A stretch of DNA of 64,000 nucleotides, from assembly GCF_030159955.1 (NCBI RefSeq), contig NZ_BSNK01000001.1, positions 1,178,001-1,242,000 on the forward strand. The letters are read 5' to 3'. Below the pieces are notes generated by a model, which was not told the origin of the DNA, searched no databases, and saw only the letters and a list, made by a program, of their open reading frames with translations. This document shows positions 1 to 9,307 of this stretch, piece after piece; the stretch's first letter is position 1; every line of letters starts with the position of its first letter. Both the position numbers and the translations under genes were made by a program. Origin of the DNA: Algimonas ampicilliniresistens. GTDB taxonomy: Bacteria; Pseudomonadota; Alphaproteobacteria; Caulobacterales; Maricaulaceae.

Positions 1-1
1 G

Positions 2-961
2 GAGTTTGACCCGGTGACGCGGGCACCGGATCCGGAACGCTTGCTTAAGGCTTATGGCCAGTCGGCTGCGACGCTCAACCTGCTGCGCGCGTTCTCGACC
101 GGGGGTTATGCGGACTTGCGCAACATCCATAAATGGACGCTTGGTTTCGTGTCAGACACGGCGGTCAGTCAGCGTTATGAAGACCTCTGCAATACTATCA
201 GCGACGCGCTCGACTTCATGGAAGCTTGTGGCGTGACCCCGCAATCGACCCCGCAAATGGCCGCGACAGATTACTACACGTCGCATGAGGGGCTGCTGCT
301 CGGTTACGAAGAAGCGATGACCCGGATCGATAGTACGACCGGTCGTTGGTATGACACGTCGGCACATATGCTCTGGATTGGTAATCGGACGCGTCAGCTT
401 GACCACGCCCATGTCGAATTCTTCCGGGGCATTGAGAACCCAATTGCGATGAAAATTGGCGACGGTTTAGAGCCGGATGAGTTGCTACGCCTGACGGACG
501 TGCTGAACCCGGATAATGATCCCGGACGGCTGACTCTGATCGCGCGCTATGGCCACGACAAGGTTGCGCAAGGGCTACCGACTTTGGCCCGCGCGATCAA
601 AGCCGCTGGCAAACATGTCGTTTGGTCCTGCGATCCTATGCACGGCAATACGATTAAAACAGAGAGCGGGTATAAGACGCGTCCGGTCGACCACATCATG
701 AGCGAAGTTCGTACCTTCATGCAGGTTTTGCATAGCGAAGGCTGCTGGCCTGGCGGTGTGCATTTTGAAATGACGGGCCAAAACGTCACGGAATGTATCG
801 GTGGTTCGGCGCGCGTTGTGCGCGAAGAAGATCTGTCGTCTCGTTATCACACCCATTGCGACCCGCGCCTCAACGCCGATCAAGCGCTAGAACTCGCGTT
901 CTTGATTGCGGAAGAACTACGTGGCTACCGCAAAGGTGAGGGCGCGCGACTGGCGGGTTAA
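2..961 (+). CDS. aroG: 3-deoxy-7-phosphoheptulonate synthase, class II (5'-truncated)
   Basis: Class II (plant-type) DAHP synthase. It condenses phosphoenolpyruvate and erythrose 4-phosphate in the first step of the shikimate pathway. The reading frame is open from base 2 and runs to a TAA at 959-961, so the window cuts off the N-terminal part; about 319 residues remain of a family usually near 450. Visible family signatures include the [12 protein letters not shown] stretch, [17 protein letters not shown], the [16 protein letters not shown] stretch and [10 protein letters not shown], all in the C-terminal half of the barrel. A GTG at 14 could be mistaken for the start, but the upstream codons continue the family alignment. 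The last four bases overlap the stop of the convergent membrane-protein gene. Confidence 0.95.
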   Translation, partial: EFDPVTRAPDPERLLKAYGQSAATLNLLRAFSTGGYADLRNIHKWTLGFVSDTAVSQRYEDLCNTISDALDFMEACGVTPQSTPQMAATDYYTSHEGLLLGYEEAMTRIDSTTGRWYDTSAHMLWIGNRTRQLDHAHVEFFRGIENPIAMKIGDGLEPDELLRLTDVLNPDNDPGRLTLIARYGHDKVAQGLPTLARAIKAAGKHVVWSCDPMHGNTIKTESGYKTRPVDHIMSEVRTFMQVLHSEGCWPGGVHFEMTGQNVTECIGGSARVVREEDLSSRYHTHCDPRLNADQALELAFLIAEELRGYRKGEGARLAG

Positions 962-1770
962 GGGGCTTGCAACAGACCGGCGTCTTTGGCCGCTCTGGCA
1001 GCCTCAATTGCATCAGGAGCGATGACGATTGTCATAGCGATTAAGCTTGCGAGCAGGTTCGCGACGAAGACACTGACGAATAATATCAACATCAGAACAA
1101 TTGATTTTGGAACGGCACTATCGAGGGGCTGTCCGGCAAATGGTCCTCGGAGGGCTGTCATGGTATAAAGGCCTACCATCACACCGATCTGTAAGATCGA
1201 TAAAGTAACAATCCAGTTTTTCGGGGCCATAACGACAAGAATTGTCAGAACCAAATTCACCAATGTTGCCGGTATGATGATGGCAAAGAGGTACCGAAGG
1301 CGGACAACGTAAGTCAGAGGTTCGCCCCAAAAACGGATGAATGTTGCTAGAAGCATCATGATCACGACCATGAAAAAAGGTTCGATGATAAGCGTGATAT
1401 CGAACATCTCTTGAAGAGACTGGTCCCAATCAATCTGAACGATTTCAGAGGCTTTATCACCAGCGCCTGCATTAAACCCAGCCTCAGCCTGTGCGCTCAT
1501 AGCCTGCATGAAGGCTCCATCCGCTTCACCCCAAAAGAAGCGAGTCGCTGCGGTTATTGCGATAAGGCCCAACCAAAGACGGGGAGACGGCGTGAATGAC
1601 TGTCGGCCCCAGTCTAATGTTTTGGCGGCGTTGAAATATCTGACCGGGGATGTGAACAAAGTCTTGAAGGACTGAAAGCTACGGATGTTCAAACCAAATA
1701 GATCTTCAAGCAATTCTTCAAATCCGGCTTTCGCGTCGGGCTGCATGGTCTCCGGTCGTTTATCTGTCAT
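958..1770 (-). CDS. Multi-pass membrane protein (Yip1/DUF3667-like), paralogue A
   Basis: A 270-residue integral membrane protein. The first 75 residues are cytoplasmic-looking and carry [19 protein letters not shown] followed by a P-x-x-YF-x-A motif. About five hydrophobic segments follow. It is clearly related to the downstream-numbered neighbour at 1855-2637: same length, same FxxxLxDxFGxxI start, same YFxAAxxxDW block, and the same TAxRGP motif between the last helices. The layout recalls Yip1/DUF3667-type membrane proteins, but I do not recognise a precise family and assign no function. Its stop overlaps the aroG stop by four bases. Confidence 0.75.
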   Translation of the reverse strand: MTDKRPETMQPDAKAGFEELLEDLFGLNIRSFQSFKTLFTSPVRYFNAAKTLDWGRQSFTPSPRLWLGLIAITAATRFFWGEADGAFMQAMSAQAEAGFNAGAGDKASEIVQIDWDQSLQEMFDITLIIEPFFMVVIMMLLATFIRFWGEPLTYVVRLRYLFAIIIPATLVNLVLTILVVMAPKNWIVTLSILQIGVMVGLYTMTALRGPFAGQPLDSAVPKSIVLMLILFVSVFVANLLASLIAMTIVIAPDAIEAARAAKDAGLLQAP

Positions 1771-1854
1771 TGGCTCAATCTCTGAATGAAAAAAGCTCTT
1801 GGGCTAAGCCAGAGTTTTTCGAATGGATGGACGTCAGAAATAGGAGAACAATCA

Positions 1855-2637
1855 TTACAGCTGGACGATTTCCATGATGATCGGGAAGCTTGCAATAAGC
1901 ATACTGATGATCTGAGCGATGAAGATCCCAACAAGCATGATCAAAGCCATCACAATACTCATGCCGACGCGGTCCTTTTCAAAATCTCGCATGGGACCAC
2001 GATAGGCTGTAATCGCGTAGACGACGCCAATCACGACCAACTGAATATTGGTGTACGCCGTGTAGAATGACGGTGGAGCGAGGTAGCTCAAAACTGTCGT
2101 CGTCAGACCTAAAACCGATGCTGGGACAATAACACCGAAGATGTAACGCTGGCTCACGACAAAGTTCTCGCCGTTACGCCAAGGTCTGAAAATGGCTGAG
2201 AGTAGCAAAAAAACCGCAATGAAGATGACCGGATAGATCAGCATGTTGCGGGTGTTGATCCGCTTCGCGGCGTCCAACATGTTATAATTATTGAGCGCCT
2301 CGATATTGGCGCCGTCTTGCTTGATCTGAATGTCGACAAATGCGCGCGGTATCTGCGTGATACTGTCCATATAGCTGCTGGCGTCTGCAGCCCATATGAA
2401 TTGGAGCGCAATCATGATGGTCATGATGCTGAGCCAAATCCGAAGGGCTGGGGTGAACCGACCTTGCCAATCGCCGTGACGTGCGGCTTCGAAATAATCA
2501 GTCGGGTCGACAATCAATGTCCAGATGCTCTTCAACCCCTTTATGCTGATCCCAAAAATATCGTCGAGAAAGTCATCGAAACCGACACGCTTGACCGTAT
2601 CTGGCTTCGGCTCAGACGTTTCTTTCATCTTGGTCAT
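1855..2637 (-). CDS. Multi-pass membrane protein (Yip1/DUF3667-like), paralogue B
   Basis: A 260-residue membrane protein and tandem paralogue of the gene at 958-1770. It shares FDDFLDDIFGISIKGLKS, a DPTDYFEAAR block, an RPWRNGE motif (RFWGEP in A) and YAITAYRGPMRD. Four to five membrane segments are predicted from hydrophobic runs. The ATG at 2637 follows a GAGAG stretch; an in-frame ATG at 2628 is an alternative. The pair lies downstream of the HU gene but behind a good terminator, so it probably has its own promoter. Function unknown; duplication within the lineage is an inference from similarity and adjacency. Confidence 0.75.
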   Translation of the reverse strand: MTKMKETSEPKPDTVKRVGFDDFLDDIFGISIKGLKSIWTLIVDPTDYFEAARHGDWQGRFTPALRIWLSIMTIMIALQFIWAADASSYMDSITQIPRAFVDIQIKQDGANIEALNNYNMLDAAKRINTRNMLIYPVIFIAVFLLLSAIFRPWRNGENFVVSQRYIFGVIVPASVLGLTTTVLSYLAPPSFYTAYTNIQLVVIGVVYAITAYRGPMRDFEKDRVGMSIVMALIMLVGIFIAQIISMLIASFPIIMEIVQL

Positions 2638-2652
2638 CGGTCTCTCACAATC

Positions 2653-2682
2653 AAAAAAGCCGCCCCGAAGTCCGGAGCGGCT
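2653..2682 (-). terminator. Intrinsic terminator of the HU gene
   Basis: On the minus strand an AGCCGC/GCGGCT stem, extended by CCGG/CCGG-type pairing around an ACTT-like loop, is followed by a run of six T. It lies 24 bases past the HU stop and just before the start of the next minus-strand gene. Confidence 0.75.
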
Positions 2683-2706
2683 GAACGTGTTGAAGCTGGT
2701 TGCAGC

Positions 2707-2973
2707 TTAGAGGTCTTTCAGACCCACGCTTGGCTTAAACTGAGCGGAGGTCTTCGCCTTGCTCATCATTTTTTGGCCTGTCTGTGGGTTGCGCATTTCG
2801 CGCGACGGGCGGTGCTTGGCGATAAATTTGCCAAAGCCAGGTAGGTTCACTTCATTGCCAGACTTAAGTTCGCCTGTGATGATGTCGAGCATACCGTTGA
2901 CCATGTCACCAGCTGCGGCTTGTGTTGTGTCGCAATGGTCAGCCACTTTAGCGACGAGTTCTTTCTTATTCAT
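2707..2973 (-). CDS. HU family DNA-binding protein
   Basis: An 88-residue histone-like nucleoid protein. It opens with MNKKELVAKVAD, and the beta-arm region carries the hallmark LPGFGKF at about residues 44-50 and the R-NPQTG motif. It binds and bends DNA without strong sequence specificity as a homodimer. A GGAG ribosome binding site sits ahead of the ATG at 2973. It is separate from the IHF alpha gene at 58374, which has the same fold but a different N-terminal sequence. The alternative name HupB cannot be decided from sequence alone. Confidence 0.95.
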   Translation of the reverse strand: MNKKELVAKVADHCDTTQAAAGDMVNGMLDIITGELKSGNEVNLPGFGKFIAKHRPSREMRNPQTGQKMMSKAKTSAQFKPSVGLKDL

Positions 2974-3056
2974 CGGGGGTACTCCTTCGATGTGGGCCTA
3001 GCGGCGACGTGCCGGAGGCGATTGGCAAAACCGTAAGCAATTCTAGGAAGCTGTCA

Positions 3057-3087
3057 CCAAAAACCCAGCAAAACCGGGGTTTTTTGG
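3057..3087. other. Inverted repeat in the HU upstream region
   Basis: CCAAAAACCC and GGGGTTTTTTGG arms are separated by about nine bases in the 248-base gap between the HU gene and the divergent oxidoreductase. It could fold as a terminator-like hairpin on either strand, or act as a site in the HU leader. I cannot tell which. Confidence 0.35.
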
Positions 3088-3221
3088 CTGTATAAGCGCT
3101 TTTTTGTCATTCGGAGGCGATGAAAATGGGTCGATGGGTCGCGAATCCGGCTCAAAAACCGAATCATAAGCCGATTAAAAACGTGGCTTGTCCTCCCGAT
3201 TCTCACCCTTAAGACAGCCGA

Positions 3222-4124
3222 ATGAGCACTGTTTTAAATGTCGGAGTCGTCGGGGCCGGGGTCTTTGCGGGCTATCATGCCAACAAGGTGATGGACCACC
3301 CACGGGCCGTGTTGACTGGTATTTTCGATCGCACGGCCGCCAATGCAGAGGCGCTTTCGGAGACACATAATGTCGCCTCTGTCGCGAGCGTTAAAGCTCT
3401 CGCAGAGCTGTCTGATGCCCTCATCATTGCCGTCCCGGCCAGCCATCATACAGGGGCGGCTTTGGAAGGACTTGAAGGCGGTTGTCATCTATTGGTCGAA
3501 AAGCCGTTGGCGTGTTCCGTTGAGGACGCGACATCCATTAGAGACCGTGCCCAGCAACAAGGGCGCGTGCTGCAAGTGGGTCATCAAGAACGGATCGTGA
3601 TGAAGGCGATTGGGTTGGGGTCCGTGACAGAGCGACCGACGCAGATCGACATTATCCGCCACACGCCGCGCGCCACGCGCAACCTGGACACAAGCGTTGT
3701 CATGGATCTGATGGTCCATGATCTCGACTTACTGCAATCACTCTACGGCACGCCGGACTGGATCAACACAGAAGCGGCCCGGCGTGTTTACTCAGATGAG
3801 TTGGACGTGGTCAGAGCGGAACTCGGCTATGCCGATATGACGGCCTATCTGTCCGCCTCGCGCGATAGTGACGGCGAGCGGCGTTGGGTGCTGCGTTATC
3901 CAAGCGGCACAGTCGAGATCGACTTCGGACTGAAAACGGTGCGCCATGACACGGGCTTTTCGCTCAATGAGAATTTCGGCAGCTTGCCGGAGGTGCAGGA
4001 TAATCTCGGCGCGGCCTTTGACTATTTCGTCCGCGCCTGCCTTGACGGTGCAGCCCCCCTAGCATCAGGTGAAGACGGGATCGCAGCCGTTAAAGCGGCC
4101 GCCCAAATTGAGGGATCATCATGA
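3222..4124 (+). CDS. Gfo/Idh/MocA family oxidoreductase
   Basis: A 300-residue NAD(P)-dependent oxidoreductase of the Gfo/Idh/MocA family. A Rossmann motif GVVGAGVFAGYHANK lies near residues 8-22, and the family's EKPLA signature near residue 92, whose Lys is the usual catalytic base. The C-terminal half has the expected mixed fold with an MDLMVHDLDLL stretch supplying the conserved His/Asp. The substrate cannot be read from sequence; relatives act on sugars and sugar nucleotides. The stop overlaps the start of the serine hydrolase by four bases (ATGA), indicating co-translation. Confidence 0.85.
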   Translation: MSTVLNVGVVGAGVFAGYHANKVMDHPRAVLTGIFDRTAANAEALSETHNVASVASVKALAELSDALIIAVPASHHTGAALEGLEGGCHLLVEKPLACSVEDATSIRDRAQQQGRVLQVGHQERIVMKAIGLGSVTERPTQIDIIRHTPRATRNLDTSVVMDLMVHDLDLLQSLYGTPDWINTEAARRVYSDELDVVRAELGYADMTAYLSASRDSDGERRWVLRYPSGTVEIDFGLKTVRHDTGFSLNENFGSLPEVQDNLGAAFDYFVRACLDGAAPLASGEDGIAAVKAAAQIEGSS

Positions 4125-5320
4125 GCCGAATAGTTCGAATTATTCTCATCCTTGCAGCGGCATTGATCGCTATCGGCGCGGCGCTGTTTTTCGCCAAAGG
4201 AGACGATATAAAGCGTCTGGCGACTGTGAACACGCTGTTCGACGCCGATAAAATTGTCGACAATTTCTCCAATATGGATCGGGCGTTTTTGACCCATGAT
4301 CTGACTGTGCCGATCCGAGATGACTGGACAGTGGAGGAGGCCGCGCTTCCGACGACTGTCAATATTGCCGGGACTGAGCGAGTTTTAGCTGAGGTGCTGG
4401 ACGAACTCGATACAACCGCATTGGTGATCGTCCGGAATGGCAAGATCATTCACGAAAGCTATTACCGCGATACGGGTCCTGATGACCGCAGGATCAGCTG
4501 GTCCGTCGCGAAGTCTTACATGTCGGGCCTTTATGGCAACGCGCTCGCGGACGGTACGATTGGCAGCCTTGATGATGAGGTTACGAGCTATGTGCCAGCG
4601 CTTAAAGGCACCGCCTATGAAGGGGCGAGCCTGCGCAATATTCTGAATATGAGTTCAGGCATCCGTTATGATGAAGATTATCTCGATCAATCCTCCGACA
4701 TCAACAAAATGGGCCGCACGGTCGCGCTTGGCGGGTCGCTGGATGATTATACTACGACGCTGAAAGAGCGTCAGTTTGAGCCGGGCTCTGACTGGCAATA
4801 TGTGTCAATGGATACGCATGTCGCGGCCTGGGCGCTGCGCAACGCGACAGGGCGCAACCTTCATGATCTCTGGGAAGAGACTTACGCGCCGCTCGGTTTC
4901 CGTCAGCAGCCCTTCTATCTAGTCGATGGCAAAGACACGGCCTTCGCGCTTGGCGGACTGAACCTGACCACACGCGACTATGCCAAGTTCGGACAGCTGT
5001 TCCTGCAAGGCGGTGAGTGGAACGGACAGCAGCTCATCTCGCGAGAGTGGGTCGAGGCCTCCACCGCACACAGTGCGCCCGCTCTCTCAGACCGAGGCGT
5101 AGGCTATGGCTATCAATGGTGGGTGCCCATGCCGGCGGATCAGGACTATTTCGCGGTCGGAGTTTACGGCCAATATATCTACATCGATCCGAAGACGAAT
5201 ATCGTCATCGCCAAGAATGCCGCGGACCGCGAATTCATGTTTCCCGATGAGGTCGGGACCCATTCGATGAACAAGAATATCGAACTGATGCGGAGCCTCG
5301 CGTCTCAGCTGGGGCAGTAA
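4121..5320 (+). CDS. Beta-lactamase-fold serine hydrolase
   Basis: A 399-residue serine hydrolase of the class C beta-lactamase/esterase superfamily. One N-terminal membrane segment (residues about 4-25) suggests anchoring with the domain in the periplasm. The SxxK motif reads SVAK at residues 128-131, and a Tyr motif (YVS) follows WQ near residue 227. Residues about 85-390 form the domain. Relatives include esterases and peptidases, so resistance to antibiotics should not be assumed. It is translationally coupled to the Gfo/Idh oxidoreductase gene upstream. Confidence 0.85.
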   Translation: MSRIVRIILILAAALIAIGAALFFAKGDDIKRLATVNTLFDADKIVDNFSNMDRAFLTHDLTVPIRDDWTVEEAALPTTVNIAGTERVLAEVLDELDTTALVIVRNGKIIHESYYRDTGPDDRRISWSVAKSYMSGLYGNALADGTIGSLDDEVTSYVPALKGTAYEGASLRNILNMSSGIRYDEDYLDQSSDINKMGRTVALGGSLDDYTTTLKERQFEPGSDWQYVSMDTHVAAWALRNATGRNLHDLWEETYAPLGFRQQPFYLVDGKDTAFALGGLNLTTRDYAKFGQLFLQGGEWNGQQLISREWVEASTAHSAPALSDRGVGYGYQWWVPMPADQDYFAVGVYGQYIYIDPKTNIVIAKNAADREFMFPDEVGTHSMNKNIELMRSLASQLGQ

Positions 5321-5352
5321 AAACCAGCCCGCACAATATTGCGCGGACTGGT
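5319..5352 (-). terminator. Intrinsic terminator of the peroxidase gene
   Basis: On the minus strand ACCAG-TCCGC and GCGGG-CTGGT arms pair around an AT-rich loop and are followed by five T that overlap the stop codon of the convergent hydrolase gene. Confidence 0.65.
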
Positions 5353-5376
5353 CAGGAGAGACCGTTTGTTTCACTG

Positions 5377-7389
5377 CTATGGGGCGATGAAGACATTGTC
5401 CTGTAACTCGTTCCCGACATCCGTATTGGCACGGATGACGCGCGCGAGTGTTGTGCCACGAACACGGTCCATTTCGGCTGGAGTGAGGTCATTCTCGTAC
5501 CAGAAACGGTCACCATCTCTCAATTCAGTGAACTGACGGGCGATAATGGCTTGGAAGAGTGGGCCGAGTTGAGACGCCCCGACAGCGTCTTCAGACAGTC
5601 CGCCCACCCAAAGATCAATATCATCGACAGAGCTATAGGTTGCGGACAGTGACGCGACTGTATCGGCATTTGACGATATGTCGCCAAAACTCAGTACGGC
5701 GGGCAGGCCCATCGCAACGCGCATACTATTATAATCGGGCAGGCCGTGATCGCGCCCGCGCTGAATATTCAGCGATGCCAGATCGAGCCCGCCGTCACCG
5801 GGGGCTCCAAACAGGAAGTTGCGTAGATCATCCACGATCATTTCGTCGAGTGCCTGATGTCTCTGCGTGGCGAGACCGCGCAGGATCGGATCGATCGAGC
5901 TTTCGCTCGTCAAAATCATCGGGGCGGTGAAGAAGGCTGCGGACAGATCAATATGTCCGCCTGCGATCTCATTTCCAGACGCATCAAGACGCAACAACCG
6001 TTCATTGAGCATGGAATGGCCCAGCCGGAAGGACGCGCCACTGAACTCATTGTAGATGCTTGGATTGATCGCTGCATCATAGCCTGCATAGGCCGGGATC
6101 GCCCCGGACCCGATCAGGACCGGTAGCCATTCATTATAGGTGATCATCTGAATTTTCGCGACAACCAGACGCCGGGTTAGCTCGAAGATTTCATCCGCAG
6201 TATTGTTGGGGAAATCATCGGCCAAAGCCTCGGCGATGCGGTTGTGTTCGCGCACCCAGAGTGTGTGCATTGTCGCGAGAGCAAGCTGTTCATTTGCGCG
6301 AATATCGCCAGCCAAGAATAATCGCGTAGGATCGGTGATAAAGCCGTTCGCATTGGTCAGCGATGTCTCATTGAACGGAAGCAGATTGCCTTCGCTCGTC
6401 TTGAGCAGGGGACTCTCACTCCCCACACGGAGCGCAGTAATGCGCTCATCGCTCGACCCATAGATCATTGAACCATCGATCCATGAGGTGATTTCATTCT
6501 CCTGTTCTCTGGGATTGGCGGCCGTAAAACCTGTATTTGGATCGAAAAGTGCCCGGTTGAAACTGATGACGGCTGTGCCGGTGCTGTCGGGGTCAAAGTG
6601 AACATCCCCTGCCGATACGATGATATCCGCAGATTCTTCTGCGCCATCGGTCAGGTCGATATCGTGGTCGAGGAACTGGCCCCACTGCCAGACGAAATCG
6701 GTCCCGTCGAAAGTATTGGGTATCGAGACACCATCATTCTGACTAATCACCTGATTGGACACGTCGCGGGCGTTGATTCGTGCGGCTCCAGCGAGCGAGC
6801 TGACGCCGTCTCCATAGGCGCTGTTGGCTAGACGTTGCAGGTGAATAAAGCTCGCGCCCCATTCGGTATTGGCGACATTATTGTTGCTGCCATCATAGGT
6901 CCGTACCTCGCGGCTATCGAACATCCGACGGCCTTCCCGGTTTCCGCGTGCATTTCCGCGGCGATTGCGACCATTGTCCGGAATGCCTTGTGGGGAGGGG
7001 CCTACGGGACCGTCACCGACATTATTGATGACGATATTGATCTGATCCGTTGCCGTTCGATTGTCGCTGGTGCGTACCTCAACTTGCAACGCGACGGTTT
7101 CATCGCGGCGCACGCTGGGAGCTGCAAAATTGAGGTTTAGGGAATTGCTATTCCTAAGATCGACCATCGGACCTGAGAGTTGAGACCATTCAATCGTTGC
7201 ACCTGTACCGCCGCCTGACGATTGCGCGGTGACGGAGACAGGCTGTCGCTCGTTTGCGCTTATGTCAGCCCCGGCGTTGACGAACAAAGCCTGCGTTGCC
7301 GTTGTGGTTGAGGGTGAATCGTCACCGCCGCATGCAGTAAGTGATGCGGTAATGACACAGATAGCGGAGGTGGAAAGATGTCTGTTCAT
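5377..7389 (-). CDS. Animal-type haem peroxidase lipoprotein
   Basis: A 670-residue secreted peroxidase of the animal haem-dependent (peroxidase-cyclooxygenase) superfamily. A lipobox LTAC puts the lipidated Cys at residue 20. Residues about 35-122 form a PKD/Ig-like domain, followed by an RG/N-rich linker at about 137-155. The catalytic domain shows the distal His in WGQFLDHDIDL (His242), the SWIDGSMIYGS block at 302-312, TLWVREHNR near 377, the proximal His in FRLGHSM (His458), and NIQRGRDHGLP near the C-terminus. The substrate is unknown; relatives use hydrogen peroxide to oxidise halides or phenolics. It stands alone with its own terminator and a 207-base upstream gap. Confidence 0.9.
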   Translation of the reverse strand: MNRHLSTSAICVITASLTACGGDDSPSTTTATQALFVNAGADISANERQPVSVTAQSSGGGTGATIEWSQLSGPMVDLRNSNSLNLNFAAPSVRRDETVALQVEVRTSDNRTATDQINIVINNVGDGPVGPSPQGIPDNGRNRRGNARGNREGRRMFDSREVRTYDGSNNNVANTEWGASFIHLQRLANSAYGDGVSSLAGAARINARDVSNQVISQNDGVSIPNTFDGTDFVWQWGQFLDHDIDLTDGAEESADIIVSAGDVHFDPDSTGTAVISFNRALFDPNTGFTAANPREQENEITSWIDGSMIYGSSDERITALRVGSESPLLKTSEGNLLPFNETSLTNANGFITDPTRLFLAGDIRANEQLALATMHTLWVREHNRIAEALADDFPNNTADEIFELTRRLVVAKIQMITYNEWLPVLIGSGAIPAYAGYDAAINPSIYNEFSGASFRLGHSMLNERLLRLDASGNEIAGGHIDLSAAFFTAPMILTSESSIDPILRGLATQRHQALDEMIVDDLRNFLFGAPGDGGLDLASLNIQRGRDHGLPDYNSMRVAMGLPAVLSFGDISSNADTVASLSATYSSVDDIDLWVGGLSEDAVGASQLGPLFQAIIARQFTELRDGDRFWYENDLTPAEMDRVRGTTLARVIRANTDVGNELQDNVFIAP

Positions 7390-7596
7390 GATGCTGTCCC
7401 TTCATTAGCCCCCTATCGCTACCAACCGGATTTTGCGGCTAATGTTTCCAAAACATGTCCAGTCGGCAATAATACGGTAGGGTGAACAAAATATAAGAAT
7501 CACCATTTTCCGGCGAATCCAATGTTACATTTTCGAGAATCCAAATGGCCTGTGACGGAGATGGACCTATCCGATAGGACCGCTTAAACGGCGCAC

Positions 7597-9258
7597 ATGG
7601 TTCAATCGCTTCGCATCGCATCCTGCCAACTCAACCCTACTGTTGGAGACATTTGGGGGAATGAGGCGAAGATTGCTGAAGGCTATGAACGCGCCAAAGC
7701 GGACGGTGCGGATATTGCGATTTTCCCGGAACTGATGATCCTTGGCTATCCGCCTGAAGACCTCGTTCTTCGTCCGACTGTGATTGAGGATTGTCGCAAG
7801 GCTTGCGAGCGACTGGCCGCCGCAACGCTGGATGGCCCGGCGCTCCTCACCACATCACCGTGGCAGGAACATGGTAATCTCTACAATGCGGCGCTGTGGA
7901 TGGAAGCGGGCGCAATCCAACATGTTCGGTTGAAACATCACTTACCGAATTATGGGGTATTCGATGAAGCGAGGGTATTTTCGCGCGGGCCGTTACCAGC
8001 GCCCATCGAATTTCGGGGCTACAAAATCGGTCTGCCGATCTGCGAAGACCTCTGGCAGCCGGGGGTCGCGGATCATCTCGCGGAGCAGGGTGCGGAGATC
8101 ATGCTATCGCCCAATGGGTCGCCGTGGCGTCGCACGGCACATGCGGAACGGACCGCTGCGCTGGGCGAAAAGGTATTCAATGAGGGTCTGCCGCTCGTCT
8201 ATGTCAATCAGATTGGAGGGCAGGATGAGCTCGTCTTTGACGGGTCAAGCTGGTCGATGGCAGCGGATGGCACCATCGTGCAGTCGCTCAAAAGCTTCGT
8301 TGAGGATTATGACGTTGCCGATTGGGAAAAGCGCAAGGGTCGTTGGACCTGCGTTTCGGCAAAGCGCGAGGATCACCTGTCAGGACTAGAGGCCGACTGG
8401 CGCGCCTGCTGTCTCGGACTGGGCGATTATGTCAATAAAAACGGGTTCAAGCAGATCGTACTCGGCCTATCGGGCGGCGTGGATAGCGCTATTTGCGCGG
8501 CGATTGCGGCAGACGCGCTCGGCCCGGACCGGGTTTGGTGTGTGATGATGCCGAGTGAATATACCTCCTCGGATAGTCTGGAAGATGCGAAGCTCTGCGC
8601 GGAACAGCTCGGCGTCCGTTATGACGTCATCGCCATTCGTCCGGCTCGCGACGCGTTTGCAGATATGCTGGAGCCTTTGTTCGATGGGTTGGAGCCCGAT
8701 ACGACCGAAGAGAATATCCAGTCCCGCATTCGCGGCCTGACTCTGATGGCGCTGTCCAATAAATTTGGCCCGATGTTGGTCACGACTGGGAATAAGAGCG
8801 AAATGGCGGTGGGTTACGCCACCATCTATGGCGACATGTCGGGCGGTTATAATCCGATCAAGGACATCTACAAGACTGAGGTCTTCGCGCTTTGTAACTG
8901 GCGCAATGAGCATAATCCGGACGACATGTTAGGCGGCGAGCAGCCGATCCCAGAGCGGATCATCACGAAACCGCCCTCAGCGGAATTACGCGAAGATCAG
9001 AAAGATAGCGACTCGCTGCCCGACTATCCGGTCTTGGACGATATCCTTATGGGGTTGATCGAGCAGGAACTCCCTGTCGAAGCCATTGTCGCGCGCGGTC
9101 ATGCGCAAGAAGATGTCATGCGGATTCAGCGCTTACTCTATATCGCGGAATATAAACGCCGGCAGGCGCCGCCCGGCGTCAAAATTGGATCAAAGAATTT
9201 TGGCCGCGACCGCCGCTATCCGATCACCAATCGCTACCGCGATCGGTTCGGGGACTAG
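7597..9258 (+). CDS. nadE: Glutamine-dependent NAD+ synthetase
   Basis: A 553-residue two-domain enzyme making NAD+ from deamido-NAD+, ATP and glutamine. The N-terminal nitrilase-type amidase carries the Glu of FPELMILGYPPEDL (Glu45), the Lys of VRLKHHLPNYGVFDE and the Cys of LPICEDLW. The C-terminal synthetase domain has the P-loop-like GLSGGVDSAICAA, and the substrate segment TTGNKSEMAVGY. The length matches the bacterial glutamine-dependent class. It is followed after 49 bases by gltX in the same direction. Confidence 0.97.
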   Translation: MVQSLRIASCQLNPTVGDIWGNEAKIAEGYERAKADGADIAIFPELMILGYPPEDLVLRPTVIEDCRKACERLAAATLDGPALLTTSPWQEHGNLYNAALWMEAGAIQHVRLKHHLPNYGVFDEARVFSRGPLPAPIEFRGYKIGLPICEDLWQPGVADHLAEQGAEIMLSPNGSPWRRTAHAERTAALGEKVFNEGLPLVYVNQIGGQDELVFDGSSWSMAADGTIVQSLKSFVEDYDVADWEKRKGRWTCVSAKREDHLSGLEADWRACCLGLGDYVNKNGFKQIVLGLSGGVDSAICAAIAADALGPDRVWCVMMPSEYTSSDSLEDAKLCAEQLGVRYDVIAIRPARDAFADMLEPLFDGLEPDTTEENIQSRIRGLTLMALSNKFGPMLVTTGNKSEMAVGYATIYGDMSGGYNPIKDIYKTEVFALCNWRNEHNPDDMLGGEQPIPERIITKPPSAELREDQKDSDSLPDYPVLDDILMGLIEQELPVEAIVARGHAQEDVMRIQRLLYIAEYKRRQAPPGVKIGSKNFGRDRRYPITNRYRDRFGD

Positions 9259-9307
9259 CCGCCCCTTCCGGTTGCCATCCACGAACCACCCTCCTAAAGC
9301 CCGCGCC

